Positions 1 to 12,137 of a stretch of 64,000 nt of DNA are shown here, one piece after another. The notes under the pieces were generated by a model, which saw only the letters and a list, made by a program, of their open reading frames with translations, did no database searches and had not been told where the DNA came from. Origin of the DNA: Liriodendron chinense (lineage: Eukaryota; Streptophyta; Magnoliopsida; Magnoliales; Magnoliaceae); contig PVNU02001067.1 of the NCBI GenBank assembly GCA_003013855.2, positions 496,001 through 560,000 of the forward strand, given 5' to 3'. Position 1 is the stretch's first letter; every line of letters begins with the position of its first letter. Made by a program: the position numbers and the translations under genes.

Positions 1-189
1 TCTGTTGGTGCTGTTTTTCTACTACTGACCATCCAAAGTAGGGTCCAAATCGATGGACGGTGTAGATTCCCTGATAGGTCTTGGCAAAGCTATTGCTGAA
101 CAGTCACTCGATGGGCTGGTTTCTCACGGAACTCTTCGTCTCTTAGCAGAATTTTTCTTCTTCCTTCGATTGTCCTATCCTAGTTAGCA

Positions 190-352
190 TGTTATGGGTG
201 GACGTAGGGCCCATAAGTCGGCTATGACTCTCTGTCTGTAATCTTGGAGAAATTATGGGTAGGCTGTCTCTCCCCTCTCTTATATATAAACTCATTAGAG
301 TTATGGTAATTTATAGGATTATTTAAATTAGTACACCACAATCATTCTAACA
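190..352 (-). mobile_element. 3' LTR of a small-LTR Ty1-copia element (remnant)
   Basis: Read on the minus strand this 163-bp segment starts TGTTAGAATG and ends CCATAACA, the TG...CA structure of an LTR. It lies directly downstream (minus strand) of a copia RNase H end, as a 3' LTR should. The short length fits copia elements with LTRs under 200 bp. No 5' partner LTR or target duplication was found, so the element is truncated on the high-coordinate side. Confidence 0.6.
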
Positions 353-580
353 CTTCTCTTAAGTTGGAACATGGATACAATCTAAAAAAGACAATACCCT
401 ACCACACCCTTGTGAAAATATTAACAAATTACTATTTAGACGCGAGGTGAGGAGCAGATATGATACCACTAACTAGCTTCTTACGAACAAAGTTTCAATC
501 AACCTCAATGTGTTTCGTATACCCATGAAGGATTAGATTAGAGGCAATGTGAATAGTCACCTAGTTGTTAGAGGCAATAT
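353..580 (-). pseudogene. Ty1-copia RNase H, C-terminal fragment
   Basis: The minus-strand translation shows the conserved end of copia pol: a TKHIEVD motif, then an FVRKKLVSG segment and a degenerate IFTR block before the LTR. RNase H degrades the RNA strand of the RNA-DNA hybrid during reverse transcription. Several in-frame stops are present, for example where CDN-Q and the C of VDC would be expected. Upstream (higher coordinates) the similarity fades near 600, so only the last part of pol survives. It is dead and belongs with the adjoining LTR. Confidence 0.6.
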
Positions 581-599
581 AAACTATTGATTAGTGGAT

Positions 600-2100
600 A
601 CTTGTTTGTTGAAATATCCGTCGCCAATGGAAGGTTGTCCAATCAAATAATTGTATTTTTTTAGTTCATTATACATTTAAATTGGGACCCACTATCTGCA
701 CAGTTCAATTTCAATTATTGTTTTAAGGGTCGCAACAGGTGGGGTTTGGCCAGGCCCAGCTTGACACTTGAGACCCAAGCCAGCATGCGGGCTGGCAGAA
801 TAGCAAGCAGAAGCCTGACCAGCTGAAGAAAATGGCTGGGCCCATCCTTGACCTTGCTAAAAAACTAGTAAAAACTAAAAACCTGATTTCTCACTTGAAT
901 GTTCCTAATATATCCATTGATCAAGTGGGCCACAGATGCATAAAGAAATGGTCATTTTAGAGGAATGAAACTAATAGCCTACGTTAAAAATGGATGCGTA
1001 GCCTAAATAAGGATGGCGTATTTCTAAGATATAACAAATTTACATATAAACTCGGGTTGGAATGGGCTAGGCCGGCCTAAAATGTCTCACTTAATTGTTT
1101 TCCATGTATGCATTTCCAAGTGATCTATGAGTACCTGTGTATCATCCATCACACTCTGCCAGAGTACCTGAGATTACTTTAGGCGATGGACCCAAAAATG
1201 AGCCAGATTCAAAACACAAGTGGCTCACACCACATGTCATAGTGGAGAAGAAAATGCCTGAAACCTTATTGGGGCCCACCGTGATATTTATGTACCATCT
1301 AACCCGTTTGTGATGCAGGTGCATCTTCACATTGGGGTGGGTGGCCCACGAGGAGGTGGGGTCTGTAATATGCAGAATGGCCATGGGGTAGGGTCCCACT
1401 GTAGGATCTATGAGATGTGGAGTAGCTAACCGGGAGATCTTGATAGAATTGCCTTGGAAGGCCTAGATAAAAGGGATATCTCCATTATTTCAATGGGAAC
1501 ATTCCAGTAGGCACCACAGAGCTTGGGTTACAAGGGGATCCCTGTAGCCCCGGTCATATGAAAGTGTCCGAGTGCATGTACCAACGAGGGCAGACGCAGA
1601 AATGTAACTTCCAATTCGACCGGACCCAACCAGCCTTGACTCGCTCAGGTATGCTGGTGGTCCTGACCTTCGCTTTCTAAGCGCCACGTGTTGAAAAGAG
1701 CTTCATGGGAAGCCGGCAGCCGGTGTAAAGACTGAAAATGTTGCCATCGCTTGCACAAGCATACATGGCCTGAAGGCAACGACTTTACGTGGATGAGTTT
1801 CACGCCGTACATCAGGTAGACCACCCTGTGGTTGATATTGGTCCTGTAGGCAAGATTTTTGTTGATGGAGCCTTCAAAGTGTGGGAAACAGGGTTGGGAA
1901 AGCATTGAATTATTTAGACAGATTTCGGGTATAGAGGACCGGGCGACCGAGGGTTGAGGACTGGTCGTTGGGTGTACTATTACCTAACCAATACCGGTCG
2001 GTCTTGGAGGCTGAATGGGTTGAATTTTGGTTGAAACTCACTGAACTCTTCCTGGCCTCCCAAGATTGGTCAACAAAGGACTGCGATTGGTCGTGAGCAG
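600..2100. other. Spacer without a recognisable gene
   Basis: About 1.5 kb of mixed sequence. Around 1190-1400 there is a GGGCCCACC-containing stretch of the kind that recurs elsewhere in the window (for example 37.2-37.4 kb and 45.3 kb) and is probably an old non-autonomous repeat. An 86-codon minus-strand frame at 1645-1905 has no domain I recognise. I see no exon structure, RNA gene or complete transposon. Confidence 0.5.
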
Positions 2101-2109
2101 TGGCAGTGA

Positions 2110-2454
2110 TTTGCATGGTTAAGCAAATTTGCATAGATTGTTTCTATTTTCATTTCTCTTCCATATAAATGATGCTAATATGAATTTAGATAAATTCCAA
2201 GGTATCATAATTGATTAGGATTTGGGGAGAGTGTTGTGAGGGAGAGAGAGCTTTGTTCTCTCTAGGGATTCTTCTTGTGGGTAGTTCATCTCTGTAATCT
2301 TCAGATTCATAGTGATTGTTATCGCTTGGTGCCGTGGTTTTTTCCCGTAAGGGTTTTCCATGTTAAAATCGGATTGCTCTCTGTGTTGATTGTGTGCGTG
2401 TGTGTATGGTGTTCATTTAGTTCTACTCTTTGCTTCCATGAGATTTTTTCAACA
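2110..2454 (+). repeat. Probable 5' LTR of copia element D (start uncertain)
   Basis: The segment ends with CAACA two bases before a primer-binding site, as a copia LTR would. It contains a purine-rich stretch (2228-2256) and a G+T-rich 3' part. A diverged relative of its central part (around 2318-2400) is found at about 42340-42480. No 3' LTR is left in the window, so the start cannot be defined and no target duplication can be tested. Confidence 0.45.
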
Positions 2455-2456
2455 AG

Positions 2457-2468
2457 TGGTATTAGAGA
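2457..2468 (+). promoter_or_regulatory. Primer-binding site (initiator tRNA-Met type), copia D
   Basis: TGGTATTAGAGA lies just after the LTR end. It matches the usual plant copia site complementary to the 3' end of initiator tRNA-Met (TGGTATCAGAGC) except for two or three bases. It would prime minus-strand DNA synthesis. Confidence 0.65.
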
Positions 2469-2475
2469 TATCGTT

Positions 2476-3427
2476 GGGTGTAGCAGATTCAAACCTGAAG
2501 ATGATTACATGGAATTCAAATTATGGAAAGTGAAGTTGGAGGTCATCCTAATTCAGCAAGGGGTCGAGCACGCCCTAGGGAAGCGATCGGAATCTATGAA
2601 GGATGATGAATGGACTCAGATGAATAAGAAGACCAGAACCTCTATACAATTGTGTCTGACGAATGGCATCCTCTATCACGTCATGAGGGAGAAGACCGCG
2701 GTTGATACATGGTCCAAGCTAGAGAAGGTACACGCGAAGAAATCTTTGGAGAACCGAATGTATCTGATGATGCAGATCTTCACCTTGAAGATGGCGGAAG
2801 GGGTCGATCTGGACGACCACATCAACATGTTCAACCGGCTGATTTACAAGTTGCTGGACATTGGTTAACATATGAAGGATGAGTATCAAACCTTCATCCC
2901 ATTGAATTCACTTCCTAGTTCATATGAATCTATCAGGGACTCTTTGTGCGCAAGCAGGAAAACAGTAAACGTTGAGACCATTGTCTCAGCCCTCCAGTCG
3001 AAGGCGATGAGACAGAAGAGATGCAAGGTCTTCCTTCGATGCACTGGTTTTAAGAAGAAGAAATTCAGAGCGGGGTGATGGATCGTCACATTATAGATAC
3101 AAATCGAAGGGTAAGGGAAAAGCCAAATTGAAGTGTCAGGCTTCTGGCCAGGCGGGGCACATGAAGAAGGACTGTAAGAGTCCTAAAAGTAATAACGAGA
3201 AGATGAGAGATTCTTCAAGGGAAGCCAATACCATTGAATCTTCTGAAGGCGGTAGTGATGTGTGCAAGGTCTTAACGGTGTTGAAGACGGGATCTCTTAG
3301 CGATGAGTGGATCATGGAATCCAAGGCTTTGCATTATATGTGCCCTGATCAGAGCGTCTTTACTTCCTATAAGGAGTATGAGGGCGGTTTGGTGTTTTTT
3401 GCGATGACTAAGCCTGCAAGGTTGTAG
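2476..3427 (+). pseudogene. Copia D gag with zinc knuckle and protease remnant
   Basis: The translation shows a plant copia gag of the UBN2 type: an FKLWKVKLEVIL segment, then a TWSKLEKVHAKKSLENR block and a DDHINMFNRLIYKL block. A TAA at about 2866 breaks it, but the same frame continues to 3078 with LPSSYESIRDSL. After a frame change, a CCHC-like knuckle (CQASGQAGHMKKDC, from about 3134) shows a G-to-A/S change in the first loop but keeps C, C, H and C. The protease follows as EWIMESKALHYMC, where the catalytic Asp of the usual DSG is replaced by Glu. Gag packages RNA and the protease processes the polyprotein. This copy cannot work. Confidence 0.75.
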
Positions 3428-3438
3428 GGATTGGAACT

Positions 3439-3734
3439 GTGTCCATCAAGATGTACGATGGGATAGAACGAACCTTAACGGAAGTGAGGCATATTCCCAG
3501 GTTAAGGAAGAACTTAATTTCTCTTGGTGCACTTGAGGTGATGGGGTGCAAGTTAATCGATTTTGACCGGTTTTGTAAAATTTTAAAGGGGACCCAAGTA
3601 ATTATGAAGGGACAAAGTAACGACAACATTTACAGGTTGATTGGGAGCACTTTAGTAGATGTAGCTGCAGCGATTGTAACGAATTCTACGTTTGCACGTA
3701 TGTGGCATGCTTATTTGGGCCACATGAGCGAGCA
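3439..3734 (+). pseudogene. Copia D protease end and GAG pre-integrase domain
   Basis: An open frame carries the motif order seen between copia protease and integrase: EVRHIPRLRKNLISLG, then a run ending in a WHAYLGHMSE zinc-finger start (first His of the integrase HHCC finger). The frame runs straight into the Athila LTR, and the matching second half (GMKLLS then CEHCVYSK) resumes just after the Athila 3' LTR at about 13759. This split of one domain by 10 kb is the clearest proof of the nested insertion. Confidence 0.8.
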
Positions 3735-5325
3735 TGTGTTGATCTCTTAAAAGTGTTTCTTTTAACCCTATTTCATCACTAACTATGCACAATTCATAAG
3801 TTTAAAGACCTACCTAATGCATGGTTTTGTGATTGTAGGAATAAGAGAGAGGCCTCACCATTTAGGTAATAAAGGACACTTCAAAAGGACATTGAAGAGT
3901 CAAGGAAAGGAAGAAATCAAGTAAAGAAAACCTGAAGAGAAAGCAGAAGAAAAAGAAGAAAACAACAGCTCCGATGAATCGCCGATAGGTCTTCGATCAC
4001 TCGGAGGATGTTTCGATGGATCTTCGATCGATCAGACCATCCATCGGATATACCATAAAAATTGAATTTTGAATAAACTCTTTGGACATATTTTCGATCA
4101 ATTGGCACATCTCCGATCAATCGAAGAGAGGTGTCCGATCAATCGGAATCATATATGATAAATCAGACTAAGCGGTGGAAAATAGCAACTCTCTAGACTC
4201 TTTTATGATCAATCGGCCGATCTATGATCAATCAGAGACAACATTCCGATCAATCGAAGTGAGTTCCGATCAATCGAACCTGTCTGCGTAAGGAGTTATG
4301 TAATTCCAGAAGTTTTCAAGCGAAAGGCGGATTTGTGCTATAAAAGGAGACCTCTACATCCTTCCTAACCTATCCTAGAAGAGATCTACTACAGCGGGAG
4401 GCGGAGAAAGACGAAATTGGAGTTCTACAACTCTCTCTTTCTAGTTTTATTTCTAGTTTTCATGTTTTATATAGCTTTCATGTTTTATTTTAGCATGATA
4501 AACCTCTTAGCTAGGGCTAAGAGGTGAAGCTTGTAGTTCATCTAAAATGCTTTGATTCGTTTTAGGGTTTCATGGATTGAATTTTAATGTTGAACAATGG
4601 TTTGCTTAAGTTTGAATAAAGTTTAAGTTAGTTTTTCTTAATCTTATTATGGCTCATGGACGTTTGGAAGAACTATGCTTAATTCTTAATTGTTTTCTAA
4701 GAACTAGACCTGTACGCTCCAAGGAATAGGATTCAAGATGCTCTAGACTTGGATCTTCATGTGGGAACTTTAAACCAAAAGTTCTATGTTTTCCAGAAAT
4801 TCTGAATTATGTGTTGCTTGTTTATATGATTTGAATCAAGTTCAAATTATGATATTAGTTAAGCCTAGTGACAGGGTTTGGTGTTTATCATAGTTGTGAT
4901 CTTAATCTATTGGAACTAGGATTGACCTATGCAATTGAGTGTGCTCAAGTCGTAACTTGAATTGATGGAGTCATGTTGATGAACAGCATATATGACAGAT
5001 TGTTTAATGATATAACCGCTTTATAATCTAGTTAGATAGGATTTGATTTCGATTTTAGTTGTGTAGTTGAGAAACCACAGCGAATTACGCATCAAGGATT
5101 ACTACTAGTGCATCCTTGGCACCCTGGTGTTTCTTTTATATTGTTACACTCACTTTTAGTTACAGATTACCTATCTATATTCAATTTCCAATTTTGTTTA
5201 GTATTGATTTCAATTAGAGACTATTGGAAGTAAGTCTGTGAATTCCTAAGTTAGTCCATGTGGATCAACCTCGGTCTTACTGAGATTATTACTACATAGC
5301 AACCCTACACTTGGGGAAGCGAACA
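3735..5325 (+). repeat. 5' LTR of the Athila-type element
   Basis: About 1.59 kb, closely matching 12138-13757 along its length. U3 contains an array of GATCAATCGG-type motifs between about 3985 and 4280. A TATA box (TATAAAAGG, 4339-4347) follows in the context GTGCTATAAAAGGAGACC. The element-proximal end is GAACA followed by AGTTT, two bases shorter than the 3' copy's GAACACA. Confidence 0.85.
3985..4285 (+). repeat. U3 array of GATCAATCGG motifs
   Basis: About ten degenerate copies of (C/T)CGATCAATCGG, many near-palindromic (CCGATnnATCGG), spaced 15-45 bases apart and ending some 60 bases before the TATA box. The same array is present in the other LTR (about 12385-12700). Its position suggests a promoter-proximal regulatory array; function is inferred only. 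Confidence 0.65.
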
Positions 5326-5330
5326 AGTTT

Positions 5331-5348
5331 TGGCGTCGCTGCCAGAGA
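5331..5348 (+). promoter_or_regulatory. Primer-binding site (tRNA-Asp type)
   Basis: TGGCGTCGCTGCCAGAGA lies five bases after the LTR end. It is a slightly decayed version of the plant site TGGCGCCGTTGCCGGGGA, complementary to tRNA-Asp and typical of Athila and related gypsy elements. Confidence 0.75.
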
Positions 5349-5664
5349 CAACGACGCTGTTTTCAGGATTTTTAAAAATAACCTTTATTTGAAACTTTTA
5401 GGAGTCTTTCATTAATACTAACTTAATTTATTTTCTTTTGTTTTGTTTTTGCAGGAATTTCAAGGAATTGAAGTAGTTAGTCAAAGCAGGTTTTCTCTTT
5501 CCAACTTTATCTTTTCTTCTTTTCTATCTTTTTCTAAAATTTGCATGCCACATTGGGTTCAGAATTCAAATAACCAATTAATTAGTGAAGGAGGAATTGT
5601 TGAAGGGATTAATAATGAGCCATATGTTAAGAAATATTTAGATTTTCAAATCTTTTCTGAAAGT

Positions 5665-6691
5665 ATGGCTGAAAATCAACCTGATCCATTGGCCAATAAA
5701 AAATTGGGCCAAAACCAAACTGAAACGGGAGAGAATGAAGTTGAAAATGTTCATCAACCGAGAACTCTACATGATTACTTGCAACTTGCAAGAGCGAGCA
5801 CTCCCTTGTGCATAATCTTTCCACATAATGCGAGAAATATTGATCTTAAACTGGGAGTAATCCAACTCCTTCCTAAATTACATGGATTAGACAGTGAAAG
5901 TGCTTATTAACATCTTAAGAAATTTGATAAGGTGATAGCCACATTGCACTTTACAAACGTAACAGATGATGTTGCACAACTTAAGTTATTTCCCTTTTCA
6001 CTTAAAGAGAAAGCTAAAGCTTGGCTTCATGCATTAAGGCCAAGACCTATTGGTACATAGACTGAGATGACTAGGGAGTTCATAAAAAATATTTTTTTTC
6101 CTACTTATAAAACAATCATGCTTAGGTGCTTAATCATGAATTTTTTTGAAAAGAGGACGAGACCTTCTTCCAATGTTGGGAGAGGTTTAAGGATTTGTTG
6201 AATACATGCCCACATCATGGCTATAAAAGTTGGCGAGTAATAAGATTTTTCTATGAAGGATTGACTTTGCCCATGCGCCAATTCGTAGAGATGATGTGTA
6301 ATGGGGAATTCATGAATAAGGAAGCGGAGGAAGCATGTGATTACTTTAACGTCTTGGCAAAAAATGCACAGTCTTGGAATACGTCTAAACCAGCAAATCC
6401 CAAGACAAGCCAACAAAGAGAAAATTGAGGAATTTATGTCCTTTCAGAAGAAGACCCATAAGTGCACGTATAGCTAGCTTTACAAGAAAAGTTGAGGCCA
6501 TGGAATTGAAAAAAGGAGAGACGATTAACTCAAAGGAAGTTGATAGTATTTGTGGAATTTGTGCCAGAACTCAACATGAAACACATGATTGTCCTACAAT
6601 TCTGGTGTTTCAAGAAGTTTTGCAAGAACAATCTAATGCCATAAACAATTATCAACGACCATTTAGTGCTTCCAAACTTAAACACATATAA
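5665..6691 (+). pseudogene. Athila gag (capsid and nucleocapsid)
   Basis: The frame opens MAENQPDPLANKK at 5665 (an upstream ATG at 5443 lies in the leader and is less likely). The capsid region shows LKLGVIQLLPKLHGLDSES, then after a TAA a KEKAKAWLHALRPRPIGT block, the usual gypsy gag core. Further stops and frame changes split it at about 5908, 6058 and 6426. A CCHC knuckle, CGICARTQHETHDC (about 6550-6591), marks the nucleocapsid. The protein would form particles around the RNA; it is not translatable as it stands. Confidence 0.75.
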
Positions 6692-7027
6692 TTCTAGTTG
6701 GAAGAATCATCTCAACTTCAGTTGAAAGAATGGGCCAACTGAGAATTCAAACAACAACCCGAAAGCTACGCTTGAGGAGATGTTGGGTGTATTTGTATCG
6801 GTTAAAGCTGAATATAATAAGACCAATTCTCTAAAAATTGATGGGTTCATGAAAGAACAACTAAGATTCAATTCAAACACATCTCAAGCCATCAATGACT
6901 TGAAAACCACAATGGCTAGAGTTGAATCTCATCTTAGTATTAGGGTGAAAGGCACACTTCCTGCTCAACCTTCCCTAATCCAAGAATCCAATTCGAGATA
7001 CAAGATCCCAGCTCATCCTCCTAACAT

Positions 7028-7850
7028 ATGGAGCATGTTAAAGCTATCACCACCTTGAGGAGTGGTAAGACAATTGACAAATCCAATCCGGTGAAGGCCC
7101 CAAAGCCTAATGATCCGAAAAATACTAACAAGAATGATAGCTCAAACAACACTCCATATGAGAAAGAACCGGAAAGGCAATACAAGCCGGTTACTCCGTT
7201 TTCCCAAATGTTAATTTCACCCAAACCTTTAGACAAAAATCTGAAAATTCTAGAGGTTTTTAAGCAGGTAAAGATCAACATTTCGTTGTTGGATGCCATA
7301 AAACAAATACAATCATATGCCAAATTTTTTAAGGAACTTTGTACAGTCAAAAGGAAATGCAATGTACATAATAAAATATTTTTGACTGAGAACTTAAGCG
7401 CCATCATCAAACAAGAGGTACCCCAAAAATACAAAGATCCGGGTAGTCCTACCATCTCATGTATAATAGGTGACTACCGGATCGAACAAGCCTTACTTGA
7501 CTTGGGGGGCAAGTGTTAACCTCATCCCATATTCTGTCTACGAGCAACTTAGTTTAGGTGAATTAAAACCCACCAAAACCACACTCCAACTTGCTGATAG
7601 ATCTATTCGTATACCGAGGGGGATGATTGAAGATGTTCTTGTCAAAGTCGATAAATTCTACTTTCTAGTGAATTTTATTGTCTTACACACACATCCTGTG
7701 ATTGGTGCCGGTGCTCAAATTCCTGTCATACTTGGCCACCCTTTCTTATCCACCTCAAATGCAATCATTAATTGTAGAAACGGACTGGTACAAATGTCCT
7801 TCGAAAAGATGACACTCGAGCTGAATATTTTCGATTTATATAGATAACCA
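7028..7850 (+). pseudogene. Athila aspartic protease region
   Basis: Starts with the linker typical of plant gypsy elements (ITTLRSGKTIDKSN), then a spacer rich in Lys and Pro. The protease follows at 7480-7847, frameshifted at the active site: the DLGASVNLIPYSV motif (Asp kept, usual Gly in DxGA) is split between two frames near 7500. The flap-side motif IPVILGHPFLSTSNAIIN is intact. It would cleave the gag-pol polyprotein. The frame ends at TAA 7845-7847 before the RT. Confidence 0.75.
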
Positions 7851-8177
7851 CGGGATGGTGGTGATGAGGTCTATGAAATAAATCCGATTGACTCGTTCAT
7901 GGAAGATACATCCCTCTTGACATTCTCCTTCGATCCTTTAGAGGCATGTTTGACCCACTCTCATGAGATTGACGATGACATGATACTGGAGACGGGTACC
8001 ATTTTAGACTCTATGCCAGGTACTTGACACTAATAGATGGAAGACACCATTTGAGACTTTGCCTTTAGCCGAGAACAAGTCTCTTTCTTCTAGTATCAAG
8101 GCTCTGAAGCTTGACTTAGAACCATTACCTACAAATTTGAAATATATATCTATTTAGGTCGAGATGAGACATATCCA

Positions 8178-9645
8178 ATGGTGATTGTTTTCCACTTGGA
8201 TGAGGAACAGGAGAGTAGGTTGATCGCCACTCTAAAAGAGCATAAGAATGCCATTGAGTGGTCAATTGCCGATTTCAAAGGTATAAACCCCTTGATTTGT
8301 ATTCATCGCATATACCTTGAGGAGAATGCGAAGACATCTAGGCAACCAGAAAGACGCCTCAATCCAAACATGAAGGAGGTGGTTAAAGCCGACGTTTTGA
8401 AACTATTAGATGTGGGTATAATCTACCCAATATTTGATAGTCAATGGGTGAGTCCAACTCAAGTGGTACCTAAGAAATTCAGAATAACCATCATAGCCAA
8501 TGCCAATAATGAACTCGTACCAACCAGGGTCACTATCGATTGGAGAATGTGCATTGACTACAGGAAGCTGAACATAGTCACGAGGAAAGACCACTTCCCC
8601 TTACCATTTATTGATCAAATTTTAGAAAGGTTAGCGGGTCATTCCCACTTTCTCTTCCTCGATGGATACTCAGGGTATAACCAAATAAAGATCGCCCTAG
8701 AGGACTAAGAGAAGACAACATTCACATGTCCATTCGGCACTTTTGCCTATCGAAGGATGCCATTTGGACTGCAATGCCCCTACCACTTTTCAGTGTTGTA
8801 TGTTGAGTATTTTTTCTGATATGGTGGGGAAATTTTTGAAGTCTTCATGGACGACTTCTCAGTATTTGGTTGTAATTTTGATGAGTGCCTCGTGCACTTA
8901 AAAATAGTTTTAAAAAGATGTGAAGAAAAGAACCTCGTATTGAATTGGGAGAAATTTCACTTTATGGTTCAAAAGGGAATAATCCTTGGTCACATTATCT
9001 CAGAAAAAGGAATCAAAGTGGACAAAGCTAAAATTGATCTTATCTCTAACCTTCCACCACCTAAAAGCGTACGAGATGTGCGGTCCTTCTTAGGACACGC
9101 CAGATTTTATAAAAGGTTCATAAAGGACTTTAGTTTCCTCTCTCGTCCTTTATGTAACCTCCTCCAAAAGGAAAACTCATTCGAGTGGAATGAGGAATAC
9201 CAAAATGCTTTTGTCAAACTTAAATGTATGTTGACATGTGCTCCTATAATGCAACCACCTTATTGGAGCCTTCCTTTTGAGATTATGTGTGATGCTATGT
9301 GATGCTAGTGACTACGCTATTGGGGCAGTGTTAGGCCAGAGAAAAGAGAAGAAGCAATACATCATCTACTATGCAAGTATAATTCTAAACTGGGCCCAAG
9401 CAAACTACACAATCACAGAAAAAGAACTCTTAGCCATAGTTTTTACTTTGGACAAGTTTAGGTCCTACTTGATCGGATCTAAGATCATAATATTTACCGA
9501 TCATGCCGCACTTAAGTACCTTCTTTCTAAGAAGGATGCTAAGTCACGCTTATTGCGATGGATCCTCCTACTCCAAGAATTCGACATAGAAATATAAGAT
9601 AAAAAGGGAGTAGATAACGTTGTGGCTGACCATCTCTCATGACTT
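8178..9645 (+). pseudogene. Athila reverse transcriptase and RNase H
   Basis: RT landmarks in order: a basic PERRLNPNMKEVVK segment, then WVSPTQVVPKK, CIDYRKLN, FLDGYSGYNQI (first catalytic Asp), CPFGTFAYRRMPFGL and FMDDFSVFG (catalytic Asp pair, about 8846-8872). The thumb and connection follow with LGHIISEKGIKVDKAKI and SFLGHARFYKRFIKDFS. RNase H begins at DASDYAIGAVLGQ and holds ITEKELLAIVF and FTDHAALKYLL. Breaks are a TAA at 8706, a frameshift near 8760-8830 with a stop, a 7-base duplication of GTGATGC at 9288-9305, and a TAA at about 9596. All visible catalytic motifs are still readable. Confidence 0.85.
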
Positions 9646-9699
9646 GTTCTCACCGATTCCTTTGAGACGATTGCGATCAATGATATGTTCCCTGATGAA

Positions 9700-10915
9700 C
9701 AACTTTTCAAAGTCTCCTAATTACCATGGTATGCTGACATTGCTAACTATCTTGCTACAGGTACAATTCTAACACATTGGAACAAGCAAGATAAGGATAA
9801 GTTCTTCAATGAGGTAAGAAAATTTCTGTGGGACGACCCGTACTTATTCAAGTACTGTCCCGATCAGATTATAAGGAGATGTGTACCGGATCATGAGCAC
9901 CATAGTATCATCTCCTTCTGTCATTCCCAGGATTGTGGTGGCCACTTTTCGACTAAGAAGACCACAGCCAAAATTCTGCAATGTGGGTTCTATTGGCCCA
10001 CCATGTTCAAAGATATTAATGAGTTTTGTAAGACATGTGAGCCTTGTTAGAAATTGGGAGGAATATCCCATAGAAATATGATGCCTCTCAATCCTATCTT
10101 ACAAATTGAAATTTTTTATTGTTAGGGCATTGATTTCTTGGGTCCATTCTCATCTTCTTTTGAAAAATTATACATTTTGCTCGCCATTGATTATGTTTCA
10201 AAATAGATCGAGGCGATTCCATGACGGAACAATGACCATAAAACAGTCATTAGATTCTTAAAAGAAAACATTATTTCCTGTTTTGAAACTCCTCGAGTCA
10301 TTATTAGTGATGGAGGGTCTCACTTTTTTTACCGATCATTTGAAGCATTAATAAAGAAATATGGTGTTAATCATAAGGTGAGCACTCCTTATCACCCACA
10401 AATAAGTGAACAAGCTGAGATATCTAACAGGAAAATCAAACATATTTTAGAGAAAACAGTAAACCCAGATCGCAAAGATTGGTTGCTTTGAGTTACCAAT
10501 GCACTCTGGGCTTACCGTACTACTTTCAAGACCCCTATTAAAATGCTCCTTATCGACTTATCTGTGGGAAAGCTTGTCACTTTCCTATGGAGTTGGAACA
10601 TAGAGTATATTGGGCAATAAAGAAAATGAATTTGAATTGTGACAAGGCAAGCTCGTTACGCAAGCTTCAATTGAATGAACTTGTAGAACTCCGGAACGAG
10701 GTGTATGAGAATGCGAGAATTTACAAGGACAAGATGAATGTGTTCCATGATAAGGACATCCTTCGTAAGACTTCCACGATTAATAAAAAAGTCCTTATGT
10801 ATAATTCTTGGCTTAATTTATTTCTAAAAAAATTAAGATCTCGATGGACAGTCTCTTTATTGTCAAAATTGTTTATCCATATGGGATTATCGAGTTGTTG
10901 AATCCAAGGAACGGT
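9700..10915 (+). pseudogene. Athila integrase
   Basis: The zinc-binding HHCC finger is visible at about 9890-10050: H-x-H spacing, then YWPTMFKDINEFCKTCEPC. The catalytic core follows with GIDFLGPF (first Asp), VIISDGGSHF (second Asp) and the PYHPQISEQAEISNRKIK block, where the Glu position is kept. The C-terminal part is read from 10587 (ELEHRVYWAIKKMN, then LQLNELVELRNEVYENARIYK). Stops at about 10050, 10125, 10206 and 10489 kill it. Integrase inserts the cDNA into the genome. Confidence 0.8.
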
Positions 10916-12137
10916 GACATTTTCAAAGCAAATGATTAACGATTAAAACCGTTCTTTGATAACTTTCCCTCAGAAGGTATGTTCATACCTCTGATTGATC
11001 CTGTGTATCAGGGTACCTGATCTCCTAGTCTGATGGAGGTATAGAGTAGATTAGGATTTTATTACTTTTTAGTTTATTTGTTTTTTAGTAGTTTAGATGA
11101 AGGAAGAATTCCAACTTTAGCTCTCTCAGGTACTATCATTCCTCACTCACTTATTTTTATCATTACTCTCATGTTATCATTGCATTTACATCTTGTTACA
11201 TTGAGGACATTATAAGATTTGGTTTGGGGGTGAGATCTCATCATCTAGTATTTTGTACATTTCGAGCAATCATATAGGAAAATTTTCAATTCTCTGAAAT
11301 TTCAAAACTCTCTTAGAAAGCATTGTTTCTATGTACTTTAGAAAATATAAATATAAAAGGATGAGAGATGAAATAGTATAATTTTGAAATCCTTGGATTA
11401 TTTTGAATATAGTAGATATCTATATGAATTCCCATATTGAGTGAGTAATAAAAATTTTGAACATTTTGAATTTAGTTCACATCACACGATTTTCATAATA
11501 GAGGGGACTACTAGATTTGTGGATTGATTAGACTGTGAATTAAGGTGTTAAGGAACCAAGCCAGGAAATTTTGTCTATCTTTGTTCATGAGAAAATAAAA
11601 GAGCGAAAGATATAAATTTTTAAAAATCCTATCTAATATGTATGAAAAGAAAAGAAAGGTTATTATTGAATATTTGTTGAGAAAATTCTGAAAATGGCTA
11701 CCTACTAACTAACTAACGAAAGGTCTATCCGTAACCTAAGCTGGGAATAGGAAGTAGTGTGAAAGCCGTCGAAGGAATGGTAAGACAATTTCTAGTCATA
11801 GGCTTGTTGTTGTTCTGTACACTTTAAATTTTCAGTTTGATTGATTTATGAAGAAGGTAATCACTAAAGTTCATGAAATGAGCATTCACTTTACACACTA
11901 GTTCACATTTGTTCTAAATCTTCTATTTTGTCAATCAATTAGTGAAAATTTCATGTGAAATATTTATGGCATTTGGAGGGTTTAAGATTTTAATTTCTAT
12001 TTTTTATTATCTCTGAAAATTATACTTATATCTTTTACAGTTTATAGAAGAACGTTTCTAAGAGAGAGTTGAGTTTTAGAGGATAGATTTGTTTTACACA
12101 TGTTTTTCTCGGGACAAGCAAAATGCTGGTTAGGGGC
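10916..12137 (+). other. Athila 3' non-coding region
   Basis: About 1.2 kb between integrase and the 3' LTR without a credible frame. Athila relatives often carry an env-like frame here; none is seen. A conserved-looking stretch CATTGAGGACATTATAAG followed by TTTGGTTTGGGGG (about 11200-11229) resembles the internal purine/G-rich signal that often follows pol in this group. The segment ends with GCTGGTTAGGGGC (about 12125-12137), the likely polypurine tract next to the LTR. Confidence 0.55.

Noticed and set aside
1645..1905. Possible gene, 86 codons on the minus strand
   Set aside because: No recognisable domain, no splice context, single short frame; left as spacer.
7021..7455. 144-codon minus-strand frame with hydrophobic runs
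   Set aside because: Antisense of the Athila linker; no support as a membrane protein.
10916..12137. Env-like gene of the Athila element
   Set aside because: No frame, signal peptide or membrane segment can be read; the region is AT-rich and non-coding.
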